The position numbers and the translations under genes are program-made. This document shows, in pieces, positions 54,208-64,000 of a stretch of DNA of 64,000 bases. This DNA comes from Laccaria trichodermophora (lineage: Eukaryota > Basidiomycota > Agaricomycetes > Agaricales > Hydnangiaceae). Where the stretch lies: NCBI GenBank assembly GCA_018417955.1, contig JACTVC010000002.1, forward strand, positions 1,116,001 to 1,180,000, read 5' to 3'. The notes under the pieces are model-generated. The model was not told the origin of the DNA and made no database searches. It saw nothing but the letters and a program-made list of their open reading frames with translations. Numbering within the stretch: the stretch's first letter is position 1; each line of letters begins with the position of its first letter.

Positions 54208-57079
54208 TTAGAGGTTGTGCATCTTCCGATACTCTGACAGAATTTCTGCTGAGTTCTTCAGGTCACGAGTGGTGGCCCAAGTGTCGAATTGTGGACCATA
54301 GCTCGCCCACCTGATGAACGCCCTCAACATAACTTCCAGGAATCGATTGACGATTTCAGTCTGGCCGTTGTGCTGGGGGTGGTGGGATGATGAAAGGGAC
54401 ATCTTCATTTGCAAGAACTTTGCTACACCCTTCCAAAAGTCAGATGTCCATCTGGGGTCACAGTCGCATATCACGCTTTCTGGAAGACCAAATCGGCATA
54501 CTACTTTTTTGATGAACAAAGCTCCAAAATCCTCAGCGTTCAAGCCAGTCGTGGTAGGACTGAAAGTCCTGTGTTTGGTGAGTCTGTCTACTGTCACATG
54601 AATCGCATTGTAACCCTCTGACCAAGGGAGATTAACTATGAAATCCATGGCTATGGATTGGTACGGTCTAGTGGGGATTGGGTTGGGGATGAGGTAACCG
54701 TAGCGATTGAAGTTCGATGGTTTGATTTTCTGACAGATATCGCAAGTTTGTACGAACTTGAGGATATCCAGTTTCATTCTCTTCCAGTAGAACCAACTAC
54801 TGAGCTTCTGCCATAGCTTTTCAGGTCCTTGGTGAGCACCTTCATAGGCGAGCTCATGAGCTTCTTCCAGTAATTTTTGGCATTGAGACACAGGTACACA
54901 CAGCCTAGGCTGGTAGTCGGCGTCCCTAAAGAACATCAAGCCCTGGTTGTCCTTGAAATATCGAAGTCCTGGAACCCATTGATCCACTTCTGTTTTCAGG
55001 TCGTTCCACGCTTTTGTTAGGTGAGCGTCTGACTTGTATCCCTGTACCCATTCTTCCATGACCGATTTCTGCAGGTGAACATGAGTATTCGGGGGTGGGT
55101 TAGTAGCCCCCCAGTATCCGTCCGTTTGGCTTTCGAGGGCAGACACGGGTGAGTTCGGTTGTGAATCGGGTTTAGCTGCTACTTTGCCTTTACTAATGGC
55201 ACTGCAAGTTTTTAGCCAAACTTTGTTCATCTCTTCCAAACATTCGACTATTCTGAAGGCAGAAGAGGCGACTTTTCCCATGGAAGGGTTCAAGGAGGTA
55301 TCTATATGCATTGGATTAATCTCTAGCAGAGTTGATTCATCTCTTCCAGGTGAATCGTGTGGAGGTGGGGCGCGATACAGCCTAGACAGCGGGTCTATGT
55401 TGGAATGCTTTCTTCCTGGCCAGTGGATTATTGTCAAGTTTGGAGCATAAGCGGAAAAGACAGTTCCCCAGGCTGCCAGCCTACGATTTGCATTTTCGTA
55501 AGTTTTAGCCCACTGCAAGGCAGTGTGGTCGGTAACTAACACCAACTTCTCTCCTTCACTGAAGGGCCGGAACTTTACTAACCCTTCTTTCGCGGCTAAA
55601 GCTTCCCTTTCTGTGGTGGAGTAACGTGTTTCTGCAGATTTGAAGGTACGAGACCAATAGGCTATAACTCTTTCCACATAAACCATGGTGTCGTCGAACT
55701 CCTCACTCCAGTCATCTGCTACTCGATCATCCTTCAGTTCAGAAGAGAGCTGTACCATTAACTTGGGGGGTGGTTTCCCCGCATCGCGCGCCTTCTTCAA
55801 TTGATCGTAAGTTCTGGTGCCCTTCAGATCACTGATCTTTATTGGCTGAACTTGTTGCAAGGTGCAACCCAAAGCCTCGTCCGATGCGTCTGTGTACAGA
55901 CGGTAAGGGAGCCCTTCAATTGGATATCCCAGGACGGGAGCCTGTTGTAAGGCTTCCTTTATGGATAAGAAGGCCATCTCGCATTTGGCTGACCACTTCC
56001 ATTTAGCTCCCTTCCTTAACAACTGAAAGAGAGGGTAGCATTGATCGGAATAGTAGGGAATAAAAGTGGAGAAGTACACAGCCATCCCCAGGAACGTTTG
56101 CAATTGAGATAACTTTGTAGGTCTCTCCAATTCTTGAATGGCTCGGACTTTCTCCAGGTGCGTCGATAATCCCAGTCAAGAGACCTTATGACCTAACAGG
56201 AGTATTGAGGAGTAGAAAAGGTGACATTTGACTGGGGACAATGTTATTCCTGCGTTTTCAATCGCTTCCAAAACCTTATCCAAGTGCTTGATATGCTCCT
56301 CGTAAGTTTTTGAATAGATGACGATATTGTCTATATAGACTAAACAAAAAATCCAGATATATGGTGCTAAAATGCCTTGCATTACCCTTTGGAAGATTGA
56401 TGGGCTGTTCCTCAGTCCGAATGGCATCCGTTTGAACTGGAAGAGCCCTCGGTGCGTTCAGAAAGCAGTTTTTTCCACGTCTTCTTCACTCATTTCTAAT
56501 TGAGTAAAACCCGATAGTGCGTCCAACGAAGAAAGAACTTGTGCTCCTGAAAGAGAAGAGAGGATTTCCGTTTGTCTAGGGATTGGAAATTCGTCTGGGA
56601 TTGTAGCCGTGTTAAGCTTTCAGTAATCGACGCAGAAACGTGGTTTTCCATTGCGGTACACTATCACGACTGGAGTGCTCCATGGACTCTTTGATGGTTC
56701 GATGACTCCCTGTTTGAACCATTTATCCAGTTGCTCGTCCATAACTACTCGTTTCGCTGGGGACAAACCGTACATTGGCACGGTGATCGGTACTTGTCCT
56801 TCCTCCATTCTTATGTGTACTTTGGCAGGGTGATGTCCAAGTCTGCCATCAAATCCGAAAGCCCTCTGACGTTTTTTCAACATGTTCCAGGCCTTCTCTT
56901 TCAAGTTCTCTGGTAGAGACCCTACGTCCAAGTACTCCTCCATCTTATGCAAGGGGTACATAGCAGTATCTGGAAGTTCAGCTGTCTTTGGTCCAAAGAG
57001 TTTGGGTTCCTCTGGAGGAGCTTTGCTTCCCTCTGACGAATTAACAGGAACATTATCTTCATCCAGAGTAGCTCTTTTC
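54208..57079 (-). pseudogene. pol: Ty3/Gypsy pol: RT, RNase H, integrase (3'-truncated)
   Basis: Minus strand, from the frame change near 57079. RT: GVIEPSKSPWSTPVVIV and PRFCVDY (56640); LFQFKRMPFGLRNSPSIFQRVMQG (56400); VYIDNIVIYSK (about 56330), where the usual catalytic YIDD is YIDN. Connection and RNase H: LYTDASDEALG (55890); TEREALAAKEGLVKFRPF; LVTDHTALQWAKTYENANRR; WPGRKHSNIDPLSRL. Integrase: H2C2 finger (HQGPEKLWQKLSSWFYW, CDICQK), YQSIAMDFIVNLPWSEGYN, GLPESVICDCDPRWTSDFW, SSHHPQHNGQTEIVNRFLEVMLRAF (54330). It then diverges, so the integrase C-terminus is missing. In-frame stops are all TGA, at 56620, 56458 and 56176, each where the family has Arg. Confidence 0.85.
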
Positions 57080-60000
57080 TATCAGCAGCTATAGCTATTA
57101 CAATGGTGATGGCTTGGGCTGATTTCTCGAGTTGTTCATGTTCCTCTTTTGACGCAGGTGTGTCGAAGAATTCCTGAGGGTCCACCAGATAACCGATTAT
57201 CTCTCCCTTCCTTATGGTGCGAGGATGGGTTGAGGGGTTCGTGACTGGGACCCAAGGATCTGACAAGGAGATAAGTACATTTGAGAAGGTCGAGTCGTTC
57301 GCGGAAGCTAAAATGTTCTTTTCAACTAGCCAAGTGCGATCTTCCTCAAAGTGCCCCTCCACTTTGATAGTGTGGCATTCTTCAGGGTGGAGCCGATAAT
57401 CCTGAGAGGCCCTAATGGTTCTCTTTTCCAAACCGAATTTCTTACGCTGCCTGGCTTTCTTTGCCTTGTTTCGTTTGTGGAGTTTCGACTTGATAAAACT
57501 CCCTACAGCACAAGCACTTTGTCTCATCCTATCGAAATCCCTGGTGTGGCTAACACCTCTTGCAGGTACGGTATAGGGAGTTCCAGTGAAATTGACTGTT
57601 GAGCAAAACTCGATGTGGTGAGCTACATTTAATTCATAGTTCAAATGATAGTCCTCTCCTAGCAGGATCGGAACGGTCATGTTCGGAACAACGTATGCTT
57701 CAGCTTCTGACTCAATCAGGATCCCATCAGTCGACGTCATGAATATGGGGATTCGGACATAACCTTGAATTTCTGAGTCCTTATCCGTAAGTTGCCATAA
57801 ATTCTTTTTGATTCCTTTTTGACAAACGGGATGATCTTTCAAGCTTTCCAAGTATTCTTGGGAGATCAACGTTACATCTGCGCAAGAGTCCAACCTTAAA
57901 TCGATAGGCGCGTTTCTGGTCGACCCAACGTAGCCCTGAACAGCTACAACTGAAACTCCAACAGCTGATGTGCCTGAGGGTGTAAAACGTCGCTTCTTCA
58001 ATTTGATCTTATGATCAGGCAGAGGGATTTCTTCCGGTACTGACGGGACAAACTCTTGTGTTCCTGCAGGGGGAGACCTGAAATTCGGTTCCACTCCTGG
58101 AGAGTCAGTTGCCTGCAACGCTTCGTTCTCTGTTACCACTTCCTCTAAGATGTGATAAGCAGACTTCGGCTTTGCTTTGTAGGTCTCCCAAAACTCGTCT
58201 TCAACTTCTTCTATTGAAACGCGTGGTGAACGTCTAGGGTGATCGTCGGACGTGTCCCTTTCGGTCTTACTCCTCTCCTTCCCAATAGTTTGGGAGGAAG
58301 CTGATGCCGTCTCAAAACCTGACCGCTCAAGAGATTCGTTTAGGTCAGATTGATTTACTACATCATTTGATAATCTCTCATTCAACAGGATAGAATAGGC
58401 AGTAGCATACGCTTTCTCGCTTTCGGTTTCCATTGAGCCTTCCGTCAGATTTACCGAACATCTAGTTCTTTCCTTGTAAGTGTGATTGTCTGGGCATTCT
58501 TTATCCCAATGATTCTCACTACCACAGGCTCTGCAGGGCGATGGGGGTAATTTCCCCATCTTGGTCGTCACATGGTCGTTTTTCGGGAACGGGTAACCCC
58601 CTTTTGGAGGAGGCCTTTGATGTCGTTGTAGCACCTGGTAAGCTTCGTGTAGGACGTGCTGATTTGAGGAGTTATCCACTGATGTCGACCATCCTATTGG
58701 TTCATTAGGGTGATCTGCCGAAACTTCATCATGGTCGTTTTCCGTGAGGTTGGCTCTCCATTGGAACGGTGGCTTGTCGTTAAACATGCCTATGTGCTTT
58801 AGGTGAGCAACAATACCATCCAAGGACAGGGTTTGACCACCCCACGAGACTCTGTAAGCCTCCAGTAAGGCTTCTTCGTGCTTGGTGACCCAAGAATACA
58901 GTTCACTTGAATCTTTGATGTTACTTAGCAAAAGAATTGGTCCCCAGCTTATAGGGGCTTTATGCATAACATAGAATACTTCCAGGGGGCCTCTGGGGTC
59001 CACACTTAGCAACATCCTAGTGTAGACTATCCTTCTCACTATAAACTCCATGGGGCTTTCTCTTTCATGTCCCCTTTCTCAGAAATTCTGAGCATTATAG
59101 TAATTATTCATTTTGAGTTGCCAACGGGTGCCGAGGAATCCGTCCTTTATTCCCTTAAGGAATCTTAAGTAGTGCGACCTCATGTACATTCGATGCATCA
59201 TTGGCAGCATGACAAACCAAGTTCTAACCGCAGACTTCTCTTTCAAACGAAACCACAACCAGTATCCCAACGCTTCTGGGAGCCAGCCTCCCAGATTCGC
59301 TAATTGTTGAACATTCCAGAAGTAATCGATGGCTGTCCAGTGGTTGCTGTCCCACTCAGGAAGTTGCTCGACCTTCAACTCTGTTTTGATTGAGGCCGGC
59401 ATGTTTCCGTAAGGAGCTTGGGGCCAGCTAGCTCCTCCTGGCCCAGGAGGATCGTTACCTCCTCCTCCTGGTGGAGGTGGGCCTCCATTTCCTGAAGGAA
59501 ATCCTGAAGGAGGTACATGACTATCGTTTCTATTATTACCATTACCTGAGGAGGGAAATCCTCCACCTCCTCCACCGCCTCCGGGGGGGGGAAATCCTCC
59601 ACCTCCACCACCGTGGTTGCTGTTACTCGGAGGAGGGCCACCGCCTCCACTACCGTGGTTGCTATTCCCTCTACTATCGTCTGGCGCGCCGCTTCCAGGT
59701 GGAGATCCTCCTCCTCCTGGATTTGCATTCGACTTGTTCGCTTGCGGTACGGTGAGCGATGAAGATGCGGGGACTGTCCATAGGCGAGAGGTTTGATTGG
59801 AGGGGACATTCACATTTGAAGTGTGTGTTCGGCTTTGATCTGCTACCATCACCTCTTTGACGTTATCTCCCAGATTCAAGTGTGATGGAGTAGCGAGACC
59901 AACAGTGACATCTGTGTTAGCGTTATAAGTGGGTGTCGAGAAGAATACGCCGGAGGTAGAGTCGTCCGCTCTTTCCAGGAACTGCTTGCCCGTCCGGAAT

Positions 60001-60496
60001 GGCGTTTGGAATCCAAACGACGGCTCTAGTCCCTGGGTCTGGTCACAGCCCTGTTCGATGCTTTGATTATTACCAGGCCAAGGTGAGTTATAATCGTCCC
60101 ATTCAACCTTTTTCTTAACTTCCACAGGATTACGCTCGCCGTCTAGTGGGGGGGGTGAGCGCTCTTTCTTTTACAGGTTCATCCCATGTCAAGGCCTGTG
60201 TAGGATGAAGGATGTCCCAGCTCACACCGTCTTTAACAGCTTGTTGAGTGTTGGGTGTAAGCTGGCTTTGGTGATGCAGGATGTTCTCTAACAAATATCT
60301 CATATGACCGTCAACGTCCTCAATTCTCTCGAAGTCACTGTACAGCTCGGGTGCTGTTGAAACGGGGGAAAGAGGAACGTCGTTCCCCTGATATTCAGAT
60401 TCGTATTTCATGACCGTTTGTTGAGCTACCTGAAGTTGTTTAACTAAAATCTTATAGGCCATGTCCAACTGCGATCTACTCTCACATCCTCTCAAA
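57080..60496 (-). pseudogene. gag: Ty3/Gypsy gag and protease, 5'-truncated by hAT
   Basis: Frames 60495-60130, 60125-59079 and 59051-57080 make one Gag-protease. There is a frame change in a G-run near 60147-60154 (GTGGGGGGGGTGA on the plus strand), one in-frame TGA at 59079, and a frame change at a short A-run near 57075. Gag has a coiled N-terminal part, a long Gly/Pro-rich low-complexity linker (59700-59440) and a capsid-like helical domain (FWNVQQLANLGGWLPEALGYWLW, 59300). Then come SWGPILLLSNIKDSSELYSW and a CCHC knuckle CRACGSENHWDKEC (about 58510). The protease motif is LDSCADVTLIS (about 57885), with DSC in place of the usual DSG/DTG. The 5' end, leader and LTR are replaced by the hAT element that starts at 60497. 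Confidence 0.8.
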
Positions 60497-60659
60497 TAGT
60501 GTTGCCACAGCTCAGTTCAAAAGCCGCGAGCCGACTGAGCTGAGCTGTTAATTAGCCAAGTTTGAGCCGGTAACTTGGCTCACGGCTTAGATATGAGCAG
60601 CTCCCATATTGAGCAGCTCGAGCCGCACGCCACTACCATAACAGGCGACGTTAACCCTA

Positions 60660-61347
60660 CGCCCAATGCACACCGTCTACACGTTGTTCTCCTCCATCTT
60701 CCAACTCCTATAATTGAAAACCCACATCCATCGATATCTTGCCTCCTTCTATGAGTCATTCCTTACCCCCTGTACCCAAGATGAGCACCATGAACATCAA
60801 GCATAATCTGTCTTCGTAGTATGCAATCATTTGGATGGTCCGATGCCTGAAGAACATGATTTGACAACTATTCGGTAAGCCCTAGCTAAGTTTCATCACC
60901 CTTGATCATGAGGTTGGCAACTGCAAACCATGCATCTGATAGATGGCTGAATTTCTATCCTTACATCTATGATTCAGGTGTGCATTTTCATTGAGTTGCT
61001 GATTTTTATCTTAGAGCAATTCATCGGAGCTTTATCCACCAGTGGCGCTGACAGCCATCGGTGATTGGATAATTGCAACGTTGTCCCAGGTATGAATAAG
61101 TTTGTACAGCCCACTCATTGGCTAATTTTTCGATGCCCGAAGGCAGGTCTTGTGCTCCTCGGCAATCTTTTTGAAGCATCGACCTCCTTTCGTTTCATTG
61201 CGGAGAATTTATTTTGGAAGAAAGCAGTGAATCTCGTGGACAAGGTAAGTCAAACTGTAAAATAAACAAGTTGCCGAAGACCTTACTTAAATCCCACCCA
61301 AGGATGCCTTTCTTAATCCAAGTCTCACCCATATTCGTACATACACC
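60660..61347. promoter_or_regulatory. 5' region of the hAT transposase gene
   Basis: About 700 bases between the subterminal repeats and the chosen ATG. It may hold non-coding 5' exons; several short open frames occur (for example 61065-61265) but none shows conserved sequence. No TATA box stands out. Confidence 0.3.
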
Positions 61348-64000
61348 ATGCGTCGTCGAAATCGTGCTGAATCCGTTAATCCGCTTCATACCTTGCCTGC
61401 CGCTAATGATGGTGAGTTTTTGTACCCTTGCAATGAATCTTTCTAACTAGATGTTATTATGACAGATGTCCCAACCATTCCTGCAGCTGGACCTGCCCAT
61501 GGTGGAAGAGGTACTCGAGGGGCAGGGAGAGGGAGGGGAAGGAGGAGAGGTGGCGCTGCAAATGCCACTGAAACAGGTGGCGAAGGGGCCGACACTCAAC
61601 GCGAAGCTGAACATCAACCTCCATCACCTCCAGCAGACGAAAATCCTTTTTTGGATCCTCAACATGAAGGCGGACCACCACCAGCACTGAGGACACGTTC
61701 TCCCTCCCCAGAATCACCACTACGTCTTCAAGACAAGAATCACCGACATGCCGCTAAGGATGTCCACACTTTTTACGAGGTAAAGGGAGATCGGAGGAAT
61801 TGTCTATTTTGCACGTGCGTCATCAACCTTTTTTTGATGTTGCTGTTGTGCTCATGATATACTAGACAACAAAGCAAAGCAGATGTGACTATCCCAATCA
61901 CTGACTATGGACTGAGAACCAGGAATGACGTACTACGCCGTCACCTCTACACTTATCATCTCGATGCATGGGTGACTGGTTGCGACCAGCTGAAAATTCC
62001 AATCACTGCAACAAACGTGAAGGGGCCTGTAGAAGAATATTGGAGGAAGAAAGGTCGCCAGCCCCAATCCCAGCCATCTGGCTCCAGTCGCCCACATTTT
62101 TCCCATGAAGCCTTCGTCGATGCGCTTGTCGAGTTCATCATTGCAGATGATCAGGTATGTCACTTTATTGTCAAATCAAAGGAGAACTTAATAAGGATCT
62201 TCTATCTAGTTGCTCAATGTCATAGAGTCACCTAAGCTACAGGCCATTTTCCTTCTGTTGCGTGAAGAATTACAAGATGAAGACATTCCTAAACGTACTC
62301 ATATCCGTAACCGCATTATAGAGGTGTGGAAAGATCATATCGAAGAGCTTAAGACTGAGATGAAGGCAAGATTTCCTAAATTTTGACGGCTACAATCTAT
62401 TCTGATGTTCAATGGGTTTCAGGTATCTATTGGGAAAATATCGTTTACTATGGACCTCTGGTCTGATTCCAACCTGAGGCCGTTCATGGGTGTTACAGCG
62501 CATTGGATTGAGTCAACAAAAATTCAGACTTCTGCTAGCATTGACTATGCCCTCAAACTCCGTTCTGACCTTGTTGGCTTCTACAATGTTCCTGGAAGCC
62601 ACACAGGTGACCATCTCGCTGCAGCATTCCTCCACATACTCGATCGCATTGAGATCACTCACAAGGTATGTTTTTGTATCTAGCCGGTGTCGTGAGGTTT
62701 ATTGTTGAATTAGATTGGATGGCTAACCTTGGACAATGCATCCAACAATGACACGTTTATGGAAGCGCTAGAGCCAGAGTTATTGGCTCGCGACATTCCT
62801 TTCGACCACATTGAGCTGCGAATTCGGTGAGAATATCGTCTTTCTGGCCTTATTGTTTATTGCTTACATCATCTCGTGAAGATGTTTTCCTCACATCGTG
62901 AATCTAGCCTGTCAAGCAGTCCTCAAATCAATTACTGACATGGATTTTGCTGCTGACGATGCAGCAGATTATGTACCTGCTGCTGCTGGAAGTCAGCGAG
63001 ACCCGATTGCCATGATACGCACAGTAGTAAGGGTGGTAAGTATTTTTATGTCTTCTCCATCACGTTATTATATTAATTTTACCTTTGTAGATCCGGGCGT
63101 CATCTCAGCGTCGTGAAGCATTTGCTGAGGTTTGCAGAACATTGAACCTGAAGGAGCTTCAGCTATTGAAGGATGTCTGTACTCGATGGTCATCGACATT
63201 TCTAATGACTGAACGTGCACTTGTTCTGATGAAGGTATGTGTACTTTTCAGCTTAAAGCGGAATTTAGCTTAGTTATCGACAGGCCATTGATCTGTTTCT
63301 TTCACGGAATAGTGATTTACGCAAGTACCAGCTAACTCCAGCAGAGTGGGAGATACTCAAAGTTTATTCAAAGATTCTTGCGGTAATCCCTTGTCAGTAT
63401 TTGTATTACTAAAGCTAATAAAATCTCCTAGGTTCCGCATGCATTTCAACAAACCCTGTCCGCCGAAAAGACGCCAACACTATGCAATGCAATCCCGGCG
63501 TTCAAGGCGATAATTACCATCTGGGAAAAGCAGAAGGTGACATTCCCTCGTTACCGCCATGTTATCGACGCCGGAATAAACAAGCTTTGTGATTACAATG
63601 AACAAACTTCAGTTGCACCTGCTTATGTCCTGTCAATGAGTGAGTTGAACTCATCAACAAGTTATGTCAGTGTTTTATGTGTACTAACCAAATCACTGCT
63701 AGTTATCAATCCATGCGTAAAATTAGAATGGTTCCGGCGCCATCAACCCAACGATCTCGAGCAGGTACGGGAATTATTCCTTGAAGAGGTATGTTGTGAT
63801 CATGATATCTGGATTAAATCAATATGCCGACACTGGCGTTCTTCAGCTACAGAAGAACAATGTTGCTCGTACTATCAACACCCCAGCAAGACCGCGTCGA
63901 GGCCCATCGGACAATCTCAGTGACAATGAAGAGGATGACTCAGACTCGGATGACGATGATTTCGCCAGGGCTAATGCTCTGCTTGGACTTGGACCAGTTG
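61348..64000 (+). CDS. hAT transposase with BED zinc finger (3' end outside window)
   Basis: Twelve exons can be placed: 61348-61411, 61466-61814, 61866-62154, 62210-62365, 62423-62665, 62714-62826, 62882-63035, 63091-63234, 63284-63382, 63432-63639, 63703-63788, 63847-64000 and beyond. All phases agree and no stop occurs in 686 codons. A Gly/Arg-rich N-terminus (GRGTRGAGRGRGRRRGG) and a Pro-rich linker precede a BED finger: CLFC at about 133-136 and H164, H169 in LRRHLYTYH. Catalytic core: FTMDLWSDSN (Asp297 probable first Asp), LTLDNASNND (Asp374 probable second), RCFPHIVNLA, DVCTRWSSTFLM, AVPHAFQQTLSAEKTPTL. An acidic Asp/Ser/Glu stretch follows; the last catalytic Glu and the C-terminal dimerisation domain must lie beyond 64000. 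Intron 62366-62422 starts GC instead of GT. The intact frame, normal CpG and position inside a dead Gypsy element mark it as young and possibly active. It could also mobilise related TAGTG-ended elements. Confidence 0.85.

Larger units (their letters stand above)
60497..64000 (+). mobile_element. autonomous hAT element, left end (runs off the window)
   Basis: Begins TAGTGTTGCCACAGCTCAG, a hAT-type terminus that shares its first five bases with the TAGTG miniature elements. Subterminal GAGC/GAGCCG words in both orientations fill 60510-60640. The eight bases before it (CTCTCAAA, 60489-60496) should recur beyond the right end, which lies outside the window. It inserted into gag of the minus-strand Gypsy element. 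Its transposase gene follows on the plus strand and appears undamaged. Confidence 0.75.

Overview
The window is nuclear DNA of a filamentous basidiomycete, most likely an agaricomycete. Genes have short introns (about 45-70 bases, GT-AG with one GC-AG). The transposons present (Tnp2/CACTA-like, hAT, KDZ, chromodomain Ty3/Gypsy) are the set usual in mushroom genomes, and an F-box-like family is present in tandem. Only the first 2.7 kb looks like an ordinary host locus: an ELYS-type nucleoporin gene of three exons. The rest is a mobile-element graveyard with one apparently intact, young element at the right edge.

Layout. 272-2695: ELYS-like gene. 3011-28016: fragments of tandem F-box-like pseudogenes on the minus strand, one of them split by a 21.2-kb Tnp2-type (CACTA-like) transposon at 3889-25126. 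That transposon carries a divergent gene pair: tnp2 on the plus strand and a second multi-exon gene on the minus strand. It has been hit by four later insertions: two small hAT-type elements (4324-5040, 8063-8819) and two large non-autonomous relatives of one another (10175-19233, 19995-24175) built from inverted satellite arrays. The 9-kb one was itself hit by a 4.3-kb element with an 8-bp duplication (11631-15967), which carries an open gene of unknown function. 25403-32076: further hAT-type miniature elements and a repeat-ended element. 33142-36638 and 38697-43067: two giant palindromes flanking a KDZ transposase scrap and another repeat-ended element. 43725-46930: a 5'-truncated Ty3/Gypsy element (RNase H end, integrase, chromodomain, zinc-knuckle ORF, LTR). 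46930-49760: non-coding and simple-sequence DNA. 49762-60496: a second decayed Ty3/Gypsy element or stack of elements on the minus strand (gag, protease, RT, RNase H, integrase, then a large unknown ORF and a probable LTR), interrupted by a 1057-bp hAT-type miniature element. 60497-64000: an autonomous hAT element inserted in the gag of that retroelement, with an intact-looking BED-finger transposase gene that runs off the window.

The insertion history can be read from target-site duplications. Removing each element and one copy of its duplication restores a reading frame in several places (tnp2 at 10174/19241 and 19994/24183, the unknown 885-codon ORF at 52113/53179, the F-box gene at 3888/25134). 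The clearest mutational signature is that almost every in-frame stop in the older elements is TGA, mostly where the family has arginine. This fits CGA-to-TGA change by deamination of methylated CpG. The young hAT gene, the host gene and the ORF at 11801-12901 do not show it. All family assignments are from reading the translations by eye; no database search was run.
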